Positions 17,801-32,056 of a DNA stretch of 64,000 bases are shown piece by piece. The translations under genes were made by a program, and so were the position numbers. Source of the DNA: Ramlibacter sp. (GTDB taxonomy: Bacteria; Pseudomonadota; Gammaproteobacteria; Burkholderiales; Burkholderiaceae_C); NCBI GenBank assembly GCA_016713005.1, contig JADJPY010000004.1:1-64000 (forward strand). The letters run 5' to 3'. Each line of letters opens with the position of its first letter. Positions within the stretch are counted from its first letter, which is position 1. The notes beneath the pieces were generated by a model. The model saw nothing but the letters and a program-made list of their open reading frames with translations. It searched no databases and had not been told where the DNA came from.

Positions 17801-19021
17801 CCACACCACCGGCGTGCCGGATTCGACCTCCTTCTTCGCCGCCTTGATGGTGGTGGCAATGCCCATGGCTTCCAGCCGGGCGAAGATGAAGGGCTTGAAC
17901 AGTTCCAGCGCCATCAGCTTGGGCAGACCGCACTGGTGCAGCTTGAGCGTCGGGCCCACGGTGATGACCGAACGGCCCGAGTAGTCGACGCGCTTGCCCA
18001 GCAGGTTCTGGCGGAAGCGGCCGCTCTTGCCCTTGATCATGTCGGCCAGCGACTTGAGTGCGCGCTTGTTCGCGCCGGTCATGGCCTTGCCACGGCGGCC
18101 GTTGTCCAGCAGGCTGTCCACGGCTTCCTGCAACATGCGCTTCTCGTTGCGCGCGATGATTTCCGGCGCCTTGAGTTCCAGCAGGCGGCGCAGGCGGCTG
18201 TTGCGGTTGATGACCCGGCGATACAGGTCGTTCAGGTCGGAGGTGGCAAAGCGGCCGCCGTCCAGCGGCACCAGCGGACGCAGGTCCGGCGGCAGCACGG
18301 GCAGCACATCCAGCACCATCCACTCGGGCTTGATGCCCGACTTCTTGAAGGCTTCCAGGACCTTGAGGCGCTTGGCGTTCTTCTTGACCTTGACTTCGGA
18401 ACCGGTCAGGTCGCCGCGCAGCTTCTCGATCTCGATCTCGATGTCGATACCCTGCAGCAGGTCCTTGATGCCCTCGGCGCCCATCTTGGCGACGAACTCG
18501 TCACCGTATTCCTTGCGCTTTGCGTCGTAATCGTCCTCGGACATGATGCTGAACTTCTTCAGCGGCGTCATGATGGGATCGGTCACCACGTAGGCTTCGA
18601 AGTACAGCACGCGCTCGATGTCGCGCAGCGTCATGTCGAGCACCAGGCCCAGGCGCGACGGCAGCGACTTCAGGAACCAGATGTGGGCACAGGGCGCTGC
18701 CAGGTCGATATGACCCATGCGTTCGCGGCGAACCTTGGTCTGCGTGACTTCAACGCCGCACTTCTCGCAGATCACGCCGCGGTGCTTGAGGCGCTTGTAC
18801 TTGCCGCACAGGCATTCGTAGTCCTTGATGGGCCCGAAGATCTTGGCGCAAAAGAGGCCATCGCGTTCGGGCTTGAAGGTGCGGTAGTTGATGGTCTCGG
18901 GCTTCTTCACTTCGCCGAAAGACCACGAACGGATCTTCTCGGGCGACGCCATGCCGATGCGAATGGCATCGAAATGCTCGTCTGGCGTGAATTGCTTGAA
19001 CAGGTCGAGTAGTGATTTCAT
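14809..19021 (-). CDS. rpoC: RNA polymerase beta' subunit (frame broken by one extra base)
   Basis: Beta' forms the catalytic clamp of RNA polymerase with RpoB. The N-terminal 500-odd residues show the zinc-finger cysteines (CLCGKYKRLKHRGVICEKCG) and the catalytic NADFDGDQMAVHV triad. The C-terminal 880 residues contain the second zinc site and end near residue 1404. The halves lie in different frames. At 17476 one extra C (minus strand) turns REKINGKGEGMVF into REKHQRQGRGH. Removing it gives a single protein of about 1404 residues, the normal length. As rpoC is essential and single-copy, the extra base is almost certainly a sequence error. It follows rpoB after 27 bp. Confidence 0.95.
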
Positions 19022-19048
19022 GAGTTAAATCCTTGTTCCTTCCTGCGA

Positions 19049-23161
<4,113 letters not shown>

Positions 23162-23382
23162 GAGATCTCCGGGCTATGAGCTCTTCAGCAACTGTCGTGC
23201 GCCTGCCGGTCCGGGCAGGAACATTACTTGGCGGGTTGGCCACTACCAACCTTGGCGGACGGCCATGCATTGCACACAGCCCGAACCAAGGCATCTTCTG
23301 CAGTCGGGGTCAGAAGACACTAGAAAAGGTCGGCCGGACCAACACTTTCTGGTGCGTTCTACGCGCAGCTTTAAGGACCAAA

Positions 23383-23411
23383 GGCTGGAGGCCCCTGGGG
23401 ACACTCCAGCC
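23383..23411 (-). promoter_or_regulatory. Hairpin in the rplL-rpoB gap
   Basis: On the minus strand GGCTGGAG...CTCCAGCC form an 8-bp stem with an inner CCCC/GGGG pairing, 17 bp behind the rplL stop. No clear U-run follows. In many bacteria this gap holds a partial terminator or RNase III processing site that lowers rpoBC output relative to rplJL; that role is inferred from position. The rest of the 267-bp gap shows no gene. Confidence 0.55.
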
Positions 23412-23428
23412 CTCTGGGGAGAACCCGA

Positions 23429-23806
<378 letters not shown>

Positions 23807-23846
23807 TTTGATTTCCTAAAAATATGTTGGGCAAAATGCCGCGCAC

Positions 23847-24368
23847 TCAGGCTGCGGCTGCTTCCGGGGCGGCTTCGGCGCCGCCGCCTTTCTTTGCTGC
23901 CAGTGCGCCGAGCACCACTGCGGTGCGCGAAATCGGCGACATCAGCAAGCCGCAAAGCTGGGCCATCAACACTTCCTTGGAGGGAATGTTGGCCAGCTGC
24001 TTGACACCAGCGACGTCCAGGGCCTTGCCTGCAAATGCACCACCGCGGATTACCAGCTTGTCGTTGGTTTTCGCGAAGTCGGCCACCACCTTGGCGGCGG
24101 CCACAGCATCCACAGAGAAGCCATAGATCAGCGGACCGGTCATCTGGTCACCCACCACTTCGAATGCGCTGCCAGCCACAGCACGGCGGGCCAGGGTGTT
24201 CTTCAGAACACTCAGGCTGACGCCCTTGCTGCGAGCATCGCTGCGCAGTTTCGTCATGTCGGCGACCGTGATGCCGCGGTATTCCGCCATCACCAGCGTT
24301 TGAGCTTTTGCGGCGAGGCCGGTCACTTCTTCAATGACCGCTTGCTTCTCACTGCGATTCAGACTCAA
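23847..24368 (-). CDS. rplJ: 50S ribosomal protein L10
   Basis: This 173-residue protein (MSLNRSEKQAVIEEVTGLAA) anchors the L7/L12 dimers to the ribosome and, as a complex with L12, usually represses its own mRNA leader. The start is a TTG with a GGAG site seven bases upstream; no ATG is available nearby, and the SLNRSEK N-terminus is standard. Inside are EYRGITVADMTKLRSDAR and the C-terminal Ala-rich helix that binds L12. Confidence 0.96.
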   Translation of the reverse strand: MSLNRSEKQAVIEEVTGLAAKAQTLVMAEYRGITVADMTKLRSDARSKGVSLSVLKNTLARRAVAGSAFEVVGDQMTGPLIYGFSVDAVAAAKVVADFAKTNDKLVIRGGAFAGKALDVAGVKQLANIPSKEVLMAQLCGLLMSPISRTAVVLGALAAKKGGGAEAAPEAAAA

Positions 24369-24603
24369 GGTCTACTCCTTCAAATGTGCCTTTGGCCAAA
24401 GGCCTCCGGCACGCCCTAGTTGCAGCGACCAACTGTTTTCAGAAATCTCTCAATTCCATCTTCAGCGGGATCGCCATCTGCGTTGGCTTTCGCGATTAAG
24501 CGCCCTGCGGCGCGCCAACGGTCTTGGATGGCCTGCCGGAACCCGAAAGCTCCTGCAGCCCACCACGCCGGCCCGCCTTGCGAGCGAGCCGGATTTCCTG
24601 CAA
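24369..24603 (-). promoter_or_regulatory. L10 leader region (autoregulatory mRNA leader, inferred)
   Basis: This 235-bp gap between rplA and rplJ holds no gene. A perfect 14-bp palindrome CCTTTGGCCAAAGG lies at 24389-24402, about 20 bases before the rplJ start. In most bacteria this is where L10-L12 binds the rplJ leader to repress translation. The position and structured sequence fit, but I did not fold the RNA. Confidence 0.5.
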
Positions 24604-25299
24604 TTACGCCGAGATGGTCTGTGTGTCCACGCGGACGCCCACACCCATCGTCGACGAAACCGCCACTTTTCTCAGATAAATGCCCTTGCTCGACGCCGGC
24701 TTGGCCTTGTTCAGCGCTTCCACCAGGGCAACCAGGTTGCCCTGCAGTTTGTCGGATTCAAATGAACGACGACCGATCGTGGAGTGCACGATCCCGGCTT
24801 TGTCGACACGGAACTGCACCTGACCGGCCTTGGCGTTCTTGACCGCAGTCGCTACATCCGGCGTCACCGTGCCGACCTTGGGATTCGGCATCAGGCCGCG
24901 AGGGCCCAGGATCTGGCCCAGCGTACCGACCACGCGCATTGCATCGGGGGCAGCGATAACCACGTCGAACGGCATGTCGCCGGCTTTGACGCGGGCAGCC
25001 AGGTCGTCCATGCCAACGATGTCGGCGCCAGCGGCCTTGGCTTCTTCGGCCTTGGCACCTTGGGCGAACACGGCCACACGCTTGGTCTTGCCAGTGCCAT
25101 TGGGCAGCACGACAGCGCCGCGAACAACCTGGTCGGACTTTTTGGCATCAATACCCAGTTGCACGGCAACGTCGATTGATTCGTCAAACTTGGCCGTGGC
25201 GGCGCCCTTGACGATCTCCAGCGCGTCGGTCAGGGGATACAGCTTGTTGCTGTCCACTTTGCCCTGCAGGCCTTTTTGCTTCTTGGTGAGCTTGGTCAT
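24604..25299 (-). CDS. rplA: 50S ribosomal protein L1
   Basis: This 231-residue protein starts MTKLTKKQKGLQGKVDSNKL. It has the L1 signatures KFDESIDVAVQLGIDAKKSD, GPRGLMPNPKVGTVT and VQFRVDKAGIVHSTIG. L1 binds 23S rRNA at the E-site stalk and can repress the rplKA mRNA. Its ATG directly follows the rplK stop with no gap, which indicates coupled translation. Confidence 0.97.
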   Translation of the reverse strand: MTKLTKKQKGLQGKVDSNKLYPLTDALEIVKGAATAKFDESIDVAVQLGIDAKKSDQVVRGAVVLPNGTGKTKRVAVFAQGAKAEEAKAAGADIVGMDDLAARVKAGDMPFDVVIAAPDAMRVVGTLGQILGPRGLMPNPKVGTVTPDVATAVKNAKAGQVQFRVDKAGIVHSTIGRRSFESDKLQGNLVALVEALNKAKPASSKGIYLRKVAVSSTMGVGVRVDTQTISA

Positions 25300-25731
25300 T
25301 TACACGCCCTCCACGGTGATGCCCATCGAGCGGGCCGAACCAGCCAGGGTGCGGATGGCCGCATCCACGTTGGCTGCGTTCATGTCCTTGAGCTTGGTCT
25401 TGGCGATCTCTTCCAGCTGAGCGCGGGTGATCTTGCCGACCTTGTTGTTGTGCGGAGTGGACGAGCCCTTCTCCAGCTTGACCGCCTTCTTGATCAGGAC
25501 CGTTGCGGGCGGCGTCTTGATGATGAAGGTGAAGCTCTTGTCCGCAAACGCGGTGATCACCACCGGCAGCGGCAGGCCAGGTTCGACACCCTGGGTCTGG
25601 GCGTTGAACGCCTTGCAGAACTCCATGATGTTCAGGCCACGCTGACCCAGGGCCGGGCCAATCGGGGGGGACGGGTTGGCTTTGCCTGCAGGAACCTGCA
25701 GCTTGACAAAACCGACGATTTTCTTCGCCAT
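25300..25731 (-). CDS. rplK: 50S ribosomal protein L11
   Basis: This 143-residue protein (MAKKIVGFVKLQVPAGKANP) has the L11 N-terminal motif PPIGPALGQRGLNIMEFCKA and the C-terminal rRNA-binding domain ending RSMGITVEGV. It forms the GTPase-associated centre with 23S rRNA. It lies 167 bp behind nusG; that gap carries no gene and probably holds a promoter and leader for rplKA. Confidence 0.97.
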   Translation of the reverse strand: MAKKIVGFVKLQVPAGKANPSPPIGPALGQRGLNIMEFCKAFNAQTQGVEPGLPLPVVITAFADKSFTFIIKTPPATVLIKKAVKLEKGSSTPHNNKVGKITRAQLEEIAKTKLKDMNAANVDAAIRTLAGSARSMGITVEGV

Positions 25732-25898
25732 GGTTTCTTACTCCTTGCGGGTGATAACGCTTCGGCTCAAGGCCGGAAGCTCCCCGGGGTTAACGACTCA
25801 CCTTCTTCATCCGTGCGCGGAGTCGGTGCGCGCAGGGCAACTTTCAATCAGCGGAGGGCAGTGCACGTTCCGTTCGGGCCTGCCCCCAAAAAAAGGGC

Positions 25899-26486
25899 TT
25901 ACGTCTTTTCGACCTGGCTGAACTCAAGCTCCACGGGAGTCGCACGACCGAAAATCGTGACGGACACGCGGACCTTGTTCTTCTCGTAGTTGACTTCTTC
26001 CACCGTGCCGTTGAAGTCGGTGAACGGACCGTCCTTGACGCGCACGTATTCGCCCACAACAAACTCCACCTTGTGGCGGGGCTTTTCGGTGCCTTCCTGC
26101 ATCTGGCTGACGATCTTCTGGACGTCTTCCTCGGAGATCGGAGCCGGCCTGTTCTTGGCCCCCCCGACGAAGCCCGTCACCTTGTTGGTGTGCTTCACGA
26201 GGTGCCAGGTCTCGTCATCCATGACCATCTCGACGAGGACATAGCCCGGGAAGAACCGTCGTTCAGTGGTGCGTTTCTGGCCGTTCTTGACCTCGACGAC
26301 CTCTTCCGTCGGCACCAGGATGCGTCCGAACTTGTTCTGCATGCCAGAGCGATTGATGCGCTCGGTGATGTTGCGCTCGACAGACTTTTCCATGCCGGAA
26401 TACGCATGGACCACATACCAGCGCAGGTCCGGATTGGCGGGCGCGGCCGGTGCGGCGTCGACGGCCGGGATTTGAGCTTCAGTCAT
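25899..26486 (-). CDS. nusG: Transcription termination/antitermination factor
   Basis: This 195-residue protein has the NGN domain (LRWYVVHAYSGMEKSVERNI, then FFPGYVLVEMVMDDETWH) and the C-terminal KOW domain (GEYVRVKDGPFTDFNGTVEE). NusG binds the RNA polymerase clamp and links it to Rho or to ribosomal protein S10. Its ATG directly follows the secE stop. Confidence 0.97.
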   Translation of the reverse strand: MTEAQIPAVDAAPAAPANPDLRWYVVHAYSGMEKSVERNITERINRSGMQNKFGRILVPTEEVVEVKNGQKRTTERRFFPGYVLVEMVMDDETWHLVKHTNKVTGFVGGAKNRPAPISEEDVQKIVSQMQEGTEKPRHKVEFVVGEYVRVKDGPFTDFNGTVEEVNYEKNKVRVSVTIFGRATPVELEFSQVEKT

Positions 26487-26870
26487 TTATTTCTTCCAGC
26501 CCAGAAGCAGGTCATAAAAAATCCACTCGAGCGTCTTGTCCGTCAGCCACAGGAAAATAGCCATCACGGCGCAGAAGGCGACCACATAGGCGGTCATCTG
26601 GATTGCCTCCTTGCGCGTCGGCCAGACCACTTTCTTGACCTCGCGCCAGGAGTCACGTGCAAACGCCAGCAGCTCCTTGCCCGGCTCGGAGGTGACGAAC
26701 ACGACGACAGCGGCACCCAGACCCACCAGCAGCGCGCCCCATTGGGCAATCTGCCCCTGCTTGCCCAGCAAGTAGAAGCCAGCCAGCGCCCCGATCACCA
26801 ACCCGATGGCGAGCGCGAGCTTGGCCTTGTCGGCGCCTGTGCTGACTGTCTCAACTTGCGAAGTGGCCAT
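26487..26870 (-). CDS. secE: Preprotein translocase subunit
   Basis: This 127-residue SecE has three transmembrane segments (about residues 16-35, 42-62 and 95-115), as in E. coli rather than the single-helix form of Gram-positives. The conserved cytoplasmic hinge FARDSWREVKKVVWPTRKEA precedes the last helix. It clamps SecY in the SecYEG channel. It is co-transcribed with nusG. Confidence 0.95.
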   Translation of the reverse strand: MATSQVETVSTGADKAKLALAIGLVIGALAGFYLLGKQGQIAQWGALLVGLGAAVVVFVTSEPGKELLAFARDSWREVKKVVWPTRKEAIQMTAYVVAFCAVMAIFLWLTDKTLEWIFYDLLLGWKK

Positions 26871-26918
26871 GGTGGGCTTGTTCCTGCTTCAAAATCAAAC
26901 TGCTCTCAAGACACACAA

Positions 26919-26939
26919 GCCCGTCATGTCATGACGGGC
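26919..26939. other. Near-perfect palindrome between tRNA-Trp and secE
   Basis: GCCCGTCATG and CATGACGGGC are separated by one base. As RNA this would form a strong hairpin between the 3' end of tRNA-Trp and the secE start, and could be a processing or attenuation site in the tuf-tRNA-secE transcript. A smaller CCACCCG/CGGGTGG hairpin overlaps the tRNA 3' end. Confidence 0.5.
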
Positions 26940-26960
26940 CTTGTTGGCCACCCGTTCGGG

Positions 26961-27036
26961 TGGCAGGGGCAGAGGGAATCGAACCCCCAACCTTCGGTTT
27001 TGGAGACCGACGCTCTGCCAGTTGAGCTATACCCCT
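26961..27036 (-). tRNA. tRNA-Trp (CCA)
   Basis: This 76-nt cloverleaf has acceptor AGGGGTA/TGCCCCT, anticodon loop CTCCAAA (anticodon CCA), T-arm GGGGG-TTCGATT-CCCTC and an encoded CCA end. It sits six bases behind tuf, the usual betaproteobacterial position. Confidence 0.97.
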
Positions 27037-27042
27037 ACGGAA

Positions 27043-28233
<1,191 letters not shown>

Positions 28234-28303
28234 TTTTCGACTCCGAAAAGGTAACGAATCAATCAAACCCAACAGCCTGCGACTCGCAGCCGCACGCCAA
28301 AAC

Positions 28304-28378
<75 letters not shown>

Positions 28379-28411
28379 GCTCAAACCAAACGCCGGCAGA
28401 CAGACTGACAG

Positions 28412-28485
28412 TGGAGCGGGAGACGGGAATCGAACCCGCGTCATCAGCTTGGAAGGCTGGGGTTCTACCATTGAACTACTCCCGC
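28412..28485 (-). tRNA. tRNA-Gly (TCC)
   Basis: Acceptor GCGGGAG/CTCCCGC, anticodon loop CTTCCAA (anticodon TCC), T-loop TTCGATT and encoded TCCA. It lies 33 bp upstream of tRNA-Thr. Confidence 0.97.
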
Positions 28486-28536
28486 ATCGGCAAGCCGATG
28501 CACGCATTTCCTTGCGCTCAACAATCAGTTCGTCGC

Positions 28537-28622
28537 TGGTGGAGAGGGCTGGATTCGAACCAGCGTACTCGTAAGAGGGCAGATTTACAGTCTGCTGCCA
28601 TTAACCACTCGGCCACCTCTCC
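28537..28622 (-). tRNA. tRNA-Tyr (GTA)
   Basis: This 86-nt class II tRNA has a long variable arm, acceptor GGAGAGG/CCTCTCC, anticodon loop CTGTAAA (anticodon GTA) and encoded ACCA. It is the first tRNA of the Tyr-Gly-Thr-tuf-Trp transcript. Confidence 0.97.
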
Positions 28623-28634
28623 GGCGAACCTTGG

Positions 28635-28640
28635 AATATA
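28635..28640 (-). promoter_or_regulatory. Putative -10 box of the tRNA-tuf transcript
   Basis: TATATT on the minus strand lies 12 bp ahead of the tRNA-Tyr 5' end, right for a start near 28628. The -35 region is weak. This promoter would drive tRNA-Tyr, Gly, Thr and tuf. Confidence 0.5.
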
Positions 28641-28718
28641 GCATGTTTTGACGTTCTGACGGAAGCAGCAAACTGCAGTGCAGGACTGGAAGCCGCATGT
28701 GAGTGTGTGCACACATTT

Positions 28719-29522
28719 TCATTTGCGTGTGCCTCCCGAAGCTGCCGACCAATCGAAGGAGGAGCCGTCCGGTCCGGCGGCCATTCCGCGCCGGGCGAGC
28801 CAGTCTCGCGCACGCCCAAAATGGCCGCACCCGATGAAAGGCACCGGCGGCCGGTTTGCCGAGAGTGGAGAGGGGTGATTGGCCTGGAGCACCAGGGCTT
28901 CGCTGCCGCTGCGAGCCGACGCAGCAACAATCAAGTCGGCCTTTGCCTGAGCATGCCCCCCCCACAGAAGGTAGACACAAGGCGATGCACGGCTGGCTAC
29001 TGCCGTGATGAGCGCGTCGGTCAACACCTCCCAGCCCTGCCTCGCGTGGCTGGCGGGCAGACCGTCTTCGACCGTCAGGCTGGTGTTCAGCAACAACACG
29101 CCTTGGCGCGCCCATTCCACCAGTGAACCGCTGACGGGGACAGGCTCCCCCAGGTCGCGCAGTCGCTCCTTGAAGATGTTGCGCAGCGAGGGCGGCAGCT
29201 TCACACCCGGGGCGACCGAAAACGCCAGCCCCTCGGCTTGCCCCGGACCGTGATAGGGGTCCTGTCCGAGGATCACCATCCGCACAGCCGCCAGTGGCGT
29301 GAGTTCAAGCGCCCGAAACGGCCGGGGCGGGTAGATGGTGGCGCCCGCAGCGATGCGGGTCTCCAGGAACCCAGCCAGCCGCTGACCCGCGGCGCTGTCG
29401 GCAAAGTTGTCCAGAACCGGGCGCCAGTCCGGCGCGGCGGGCCAACGGGCGAACGCCGCCTCCGCCAGACGGGTCACGGCACCGGATTCAAGTGCCAAAC
29501 TGGCCTGTAGCCCCCGCCCCAT
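28719..29522 (-). CDS. ung: Uracil-DNA glycosylase
   Basis: This 267-residue family 1 UDG excises uracil from DNA. Signatures are the catalytic water-activating loop ILGQDPYHGPGQAEGLAFSV, the uracil-binding LLLNTSLTVEDGLPASH, and the minor-groove loop NHPSPLSANRPPVPFIGCGH. It is slightly long because of a divergent N-terminus (MGRGLQASLALESG) and a poor C-terminal tail. It lies behind trpC on the same strand with a repeat hairpin between. Confidence 0.94.
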   Translation of the reverse strand: MGRGLQASLALESGAVTRLAEAAFARWPAAPDWRPVLDNFADSAAGQRLAGFLETRIAAGATIYPPRPFRALELTPLAAVRMVILGQDPYHGPGQAEGLAFSVAPGVKLPPSLRNIFKERLRDLGEPVPVSGSLVEWARQGVLLLNTSLTVEDGLPASHARQGWEVLTDALITAVASRASPCVYLLWGGHAQAKADLIVAASARSGSEALVLQANHPSPLSANRPPVPFIGCGHFGRARDWLARRGMAAGPDGSSFDWSAASGGTRK

Positions 29523-29530
29523 ATAAATAA

Positions 29531-29553
29531 CTTGCTATGTTTTTAATAGCAAG
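29531..29553. repeat. TTGCTAT-ATAGC repeat, short copy between trpC and ung
   Basis: CTTGCTAT and ATAGCAAG form a perfect 8-bp stem with a seven-base T-rich loop. It is the palindromic head of the dispersed repeat seen in thiL, rpoN, the HAD gene and elsewhere; the G-rich tail is missing here. It begins at the trpC stop and could also act as a terminator hairpin for the trp genes. Confidence 0.8.
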
Positions 29554-30357
29554 TCAGGTGCCAAACAGCTCGGCGAGTGCCTCACCCGGCTCGGTCGCGC
29601 GCATGAAGGCCTCGCCCACCAGAAAGGCGTGCACACCGGCGTCGCGCATGGTCTTGACGTCGGCGCGGCCCAGGATGCCGGACTCGGTGACCAGCAGGCG
29701 GTCCGCCGGCACGTGTTTCAGCATGCCCAGCGTGGTGTCCAGCGACACCTCAAAGGTGCGAAGGTTGCGGTTGTTGACGCCCACCAGCGGCGTCTTGAGC
29801 CTGAGTGCGCGGTCCAGCTCGGCGCGGTCGTGCACCTCCACCAGCACGGCCATGTCCAGGCTGCGGGCGATGGTCTCCAGCTCGGCCATCTGTGCGTCGT
29901 CCAGACAGGCGGCGATCAGCAAGATGCAGTCGGCCCCCATGGCCCGTGACTCGTAGATCTGGTACGCGTCGACCATGAAGTCCTTGCGCAGCACCGGCAA
30001 GTCGCATGAGGCGCGGGCCTGCTTGAGGAAATCCGGCTCGCCCTGGAAGAACTGCCGGTCGGTCAACACCGACAGGCAGGCCGCGCTGGTCTTGCCATCG
30101 CCTTCGGCATAGCTTTGCGCAATGTCGGCCGGGATGAAGTCGGCGCGCAGCACGCCCTTGCTGGGGCTGGCTTTCTTGACCTCGGCAATCACCGCCGCCT
30201 GGCCCGCCGCGATCTTGGCGCGCAGGGCGCCGACAAAGTCGCGCGTGAGCACGCGGCTTTCAGCGTCGGCGCGCACGGCACCCAGCGGCCGCTTGCGCTG
30301 GGCCGCAGCGATTTCCTCGCGCTTGACGGCAACGATCTTGTCCAGGATGTCAGACAT
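29554..30357 (-). CDS. trpC: Indole-3-glycerol phosphate synthase
   Basis: This 267-residue TIM-barrel enzyme makes indole-3-glycerol phosphate in tryptophan synthesis. Motifs are VIAEVKKASPSKGVLRADF (catalytic Lys), LRKDFMVDAYQIYESRAMGA and VGVNNRNLRTFEVSLDTT, with the phosphate site VTESGILGRADV and FLVGEAFMRA. It is monofunctional, not fused to TrpF. The gap to trpD is three bases. Confidence 0.96.
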   Translation of the reverse strand: MSDILDKIVAVKREEIAAAQRKRPLGAVRADAESRVLTRDFVGALRAKIAAGQAAVIAEVKKASPSKGVLRADFIPADIAQSYAEGDGKTSAACLSVLTDRQFFQGEPDFLKQARASCDLPVLRKDFMVDAYQIYESRAMGADCILLIAACLDDAQMAELETIARSLDMAVLVEVHDRAELDRALRLKTPLVGVNNRNLRTFEVSLDTTLGMLKHVPADRLLVTESGILGRADVKTMRDAGVHAFLVGEAFMRATEPGEALAELFGT

Positions 30358-30360
30358 CGG

Positions 30361-31392
30361 TCATGCTCCCAGCGCCTGCGTCGCCGCCACAAACTGCGCC
30401 AGCCGCGCCTTGGCGGCGCCGGACTCGACCGCGGCGCGGGCCTTCTCGATGCCATCAATCACCGTGGCCGCCACGTTGGCGGCGTAAAGCGCCACACCGG
30501 CGTTGAGGATGACGATGTCACGCGCGGCACCGGGCTGGTTGTCCAGCACACCCCGCAGCATTTGCATGGACTGCTGGGGCGTTTCCACCTTGAGCGCGCG
30601 GTTGCTGGCCATGGCCAGGCCGAAGTCTTCGGGGTGCACTTCGTACTCGCTGATTTCACCATTCTTGAGCTCACCCACCAGCGTGGCGGCGCCGAGGCTC
30701 ACTTCGTCCATGCCGTCGCGGCCATAGACCACCAGCGCGTGCTCGGTGCCCAGGCGCTGCAGCGCGCGGATCTGGATGCCCACCAGATCCGGGTGGAACA
30801 CGCCCATCAGGATATTGGGCGCGCCGGCCGGGTTGGTCAGCGGGCCCAGGATGTTGAAGATGGTGCGCACGCCCAGCTCCTTGCGAACTGGCGCCACATG
30901 CTTCATGGCGCTGTGGTGGTTGGGCGCGAACATGAAGCCGATGCCGGTCTGTTCAATGCACTTCGCGATCGCCTCGGGCTTGAGGTTGATGTTCACGCCC
31001 AGCGCCTCCAGCACGTCGGCGCTGCCGCTCTTGCTGGACACGCTGCGCCCGCCGTGTTTGCTGATCTTGGCGCCCGCCGCGGCGGCCACGAACATCGAGC
31101 AGGTGGAGATGTTGAAGGTGTGCGAGCCGTCGCCGCCGGTGCCCACAATGTCCACCAGGTGGGTCTTGTCGGCCACGTGGACCTTGGTGGAGAACTCGCG
31201 CATCACCTGCGCGGCGGCAGTGATCTCGCCAATCGTTTCCTTCTTGACGCGCAGACCGGTGATGAGGGCGGCCATCATCACCGGCGAGAGCTCGCCGCTC
31301 ATGATCATGCGCACGACCTTGAGCATCTCGTCGTGGAAGATCTCGCGGTGCTCGATGGTGCGCTGCAGCGCTTCCTGGGGGGTGATGGGCAT
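30361..31392 (-). CDS. trpD: Anthranilate phosphoribosyltransferase
   Basis: This 343-residue enzyme transfers phosphoribose to anthranilate. It has HDEMLKVVRMIMSGELSPVM, the PRPP site VDIVGTGGDGSHTFNIST, KHGGRSVSSKSGSADVLEAL and FAPNHHSAMKHVAPVRKELG. The ATG at 31392 is chosen because AGGAG lies seven bases upstream and the N-terminus MPITPQEALQR is standard; a TTG five codons earlier lies on that ribosome site. Confidence 0.96.
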   Translation of the reverse strand: MPITPQEALQRTIEHREIFHDEMLKVVRMIMSGELSPVMMAALITGLRVKKETIGEITAAAQVMREFSTKVHVADKTHLVDIVGTGGDGSHTFNISTCSMFVAAAAGAKISKHGGRSVSSKSGSADVLEALGVNINLKPEAIAKCIEQTGIGFMFAPNHHSAMKHVAPVRKELGVRTIFNILGPLTNPAGAPNILMGVFHPDLVGIQIRALQRLGTEHALVVYGRDGMDEVSLGAATLVGELKNGEISEYEVHPEDFGLAMASNRALKVETPQQSMQMLRGVLDNQPGAARDIVILNAGVALYAANVAATVIDGIEKARAAVESGAAKARLAQFVAATQALGA

Positions 31393-31403
31393 GGGAAGTC
31401 TCC

Positions 31404-32054
31404 TCAAGAATCCGGATTGTCAGACAGCGCGAGTTTCAGGCCAAAGCCGACGAACATCGCGCCGGCGATGCGGTCCAGCCACTGCATGCCTTTTTGCAGC
31501 ACTGTGGCGCGCGAGGCCAGCCAGGCTGCGGCCAGCGCCCAGCCCGCGTTGACCCACAGGCCGTTGAAATTGAACAGCAGGCCCAGCAGCAAGAAGGCCA
31601 GCGCTTTGTGCTCAACCGCCGGGCCGATGAACTGCGGCAAAAATGCCAGGAAGAACAGCGCCACCTTGGGGTTCAGCGCATTCGTCCAGAAGCCTCTGAA
31701 AAATATGCCTTTCATGCCACCAGCCCTCATGGGATCTTCGTGAGGCGCTATCAAACTTGTAGCAGCTGGTGCATGGGACAGCAGCATGCGCACGCCCACG
31801 TAGATCAGGTACGCCGCGCCCAGCAATTTGAGGACGGCAAACGCGGTAGCCGACGTGGCCAGCAAGGCGCTCACACCCAGCGCCGCCGCGAAGATGTGGA
31901 CGAAGCAGCCGGCGGTGATGCCGCAGGCCGCCACCACCCCCGCACGCCGGCCGCCACGCAGCGCGTTCGTCACGATGTAGAGCACGTCCGGCCCGGGCGT
32001 GAGGTTGAGCAGCAGGCCGGCGGCGACGAACAGCAGCAGTTGGTGCGCGTCCAT
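31404..32054 (-). CDS. LysE/RhtB-family amino-acid exporter with a repeat insert
   Basis: This 216-residue inner-membrane exporter has six hydrophobic segments and the family motif LNLTPGPDVLYIVTNALRGG near the start. The substrate is not deducible; its place between ltaE and trpD suggests an amino acid. The loop after the third hydrophobic segment (residues about 97-116, AATSLIAPHEDPMRAGGMKG) is encoded by a copy of the dispersed repeat, in the same codon phase as in ThiL, RpoN and the HAD protein. It starts two bases after ltaE ends. Confidence 0.88.
   Translation of the reverse strand: MDAHQLLLFVAAGLLLNLTPGPDVLYIVTNALRGGRRAGVVAACGITAGCFVHIFAAALGVSALLATSATAFAVLKLLGAAYLIYVGVRMLLSHAPAATSLIAPHEDPMRAGGMKGIFFRGFWTNALNPKVALFFLAFLPQFIGPAVEHKALAFLLLGLLFNFNGLWVNAGWALAAAWLASRATVLQKGMQWLDRIAGAMFVGFGLKLALSDNPDS
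31708..31765 (-). repeat. TTGCTAT-ATAGC repeat inside the LysE-family gene
   Basis: A divergent copy reads CTGCTACAAGTTTGATAGCG, then CATGAGGGCTGGTGGC where other copies have CACGGGGGCTACAGCC. It lies on the coding strand and adds an in-frame loop. Confidence 0.65.
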
Positions 32055-32056
32055 GC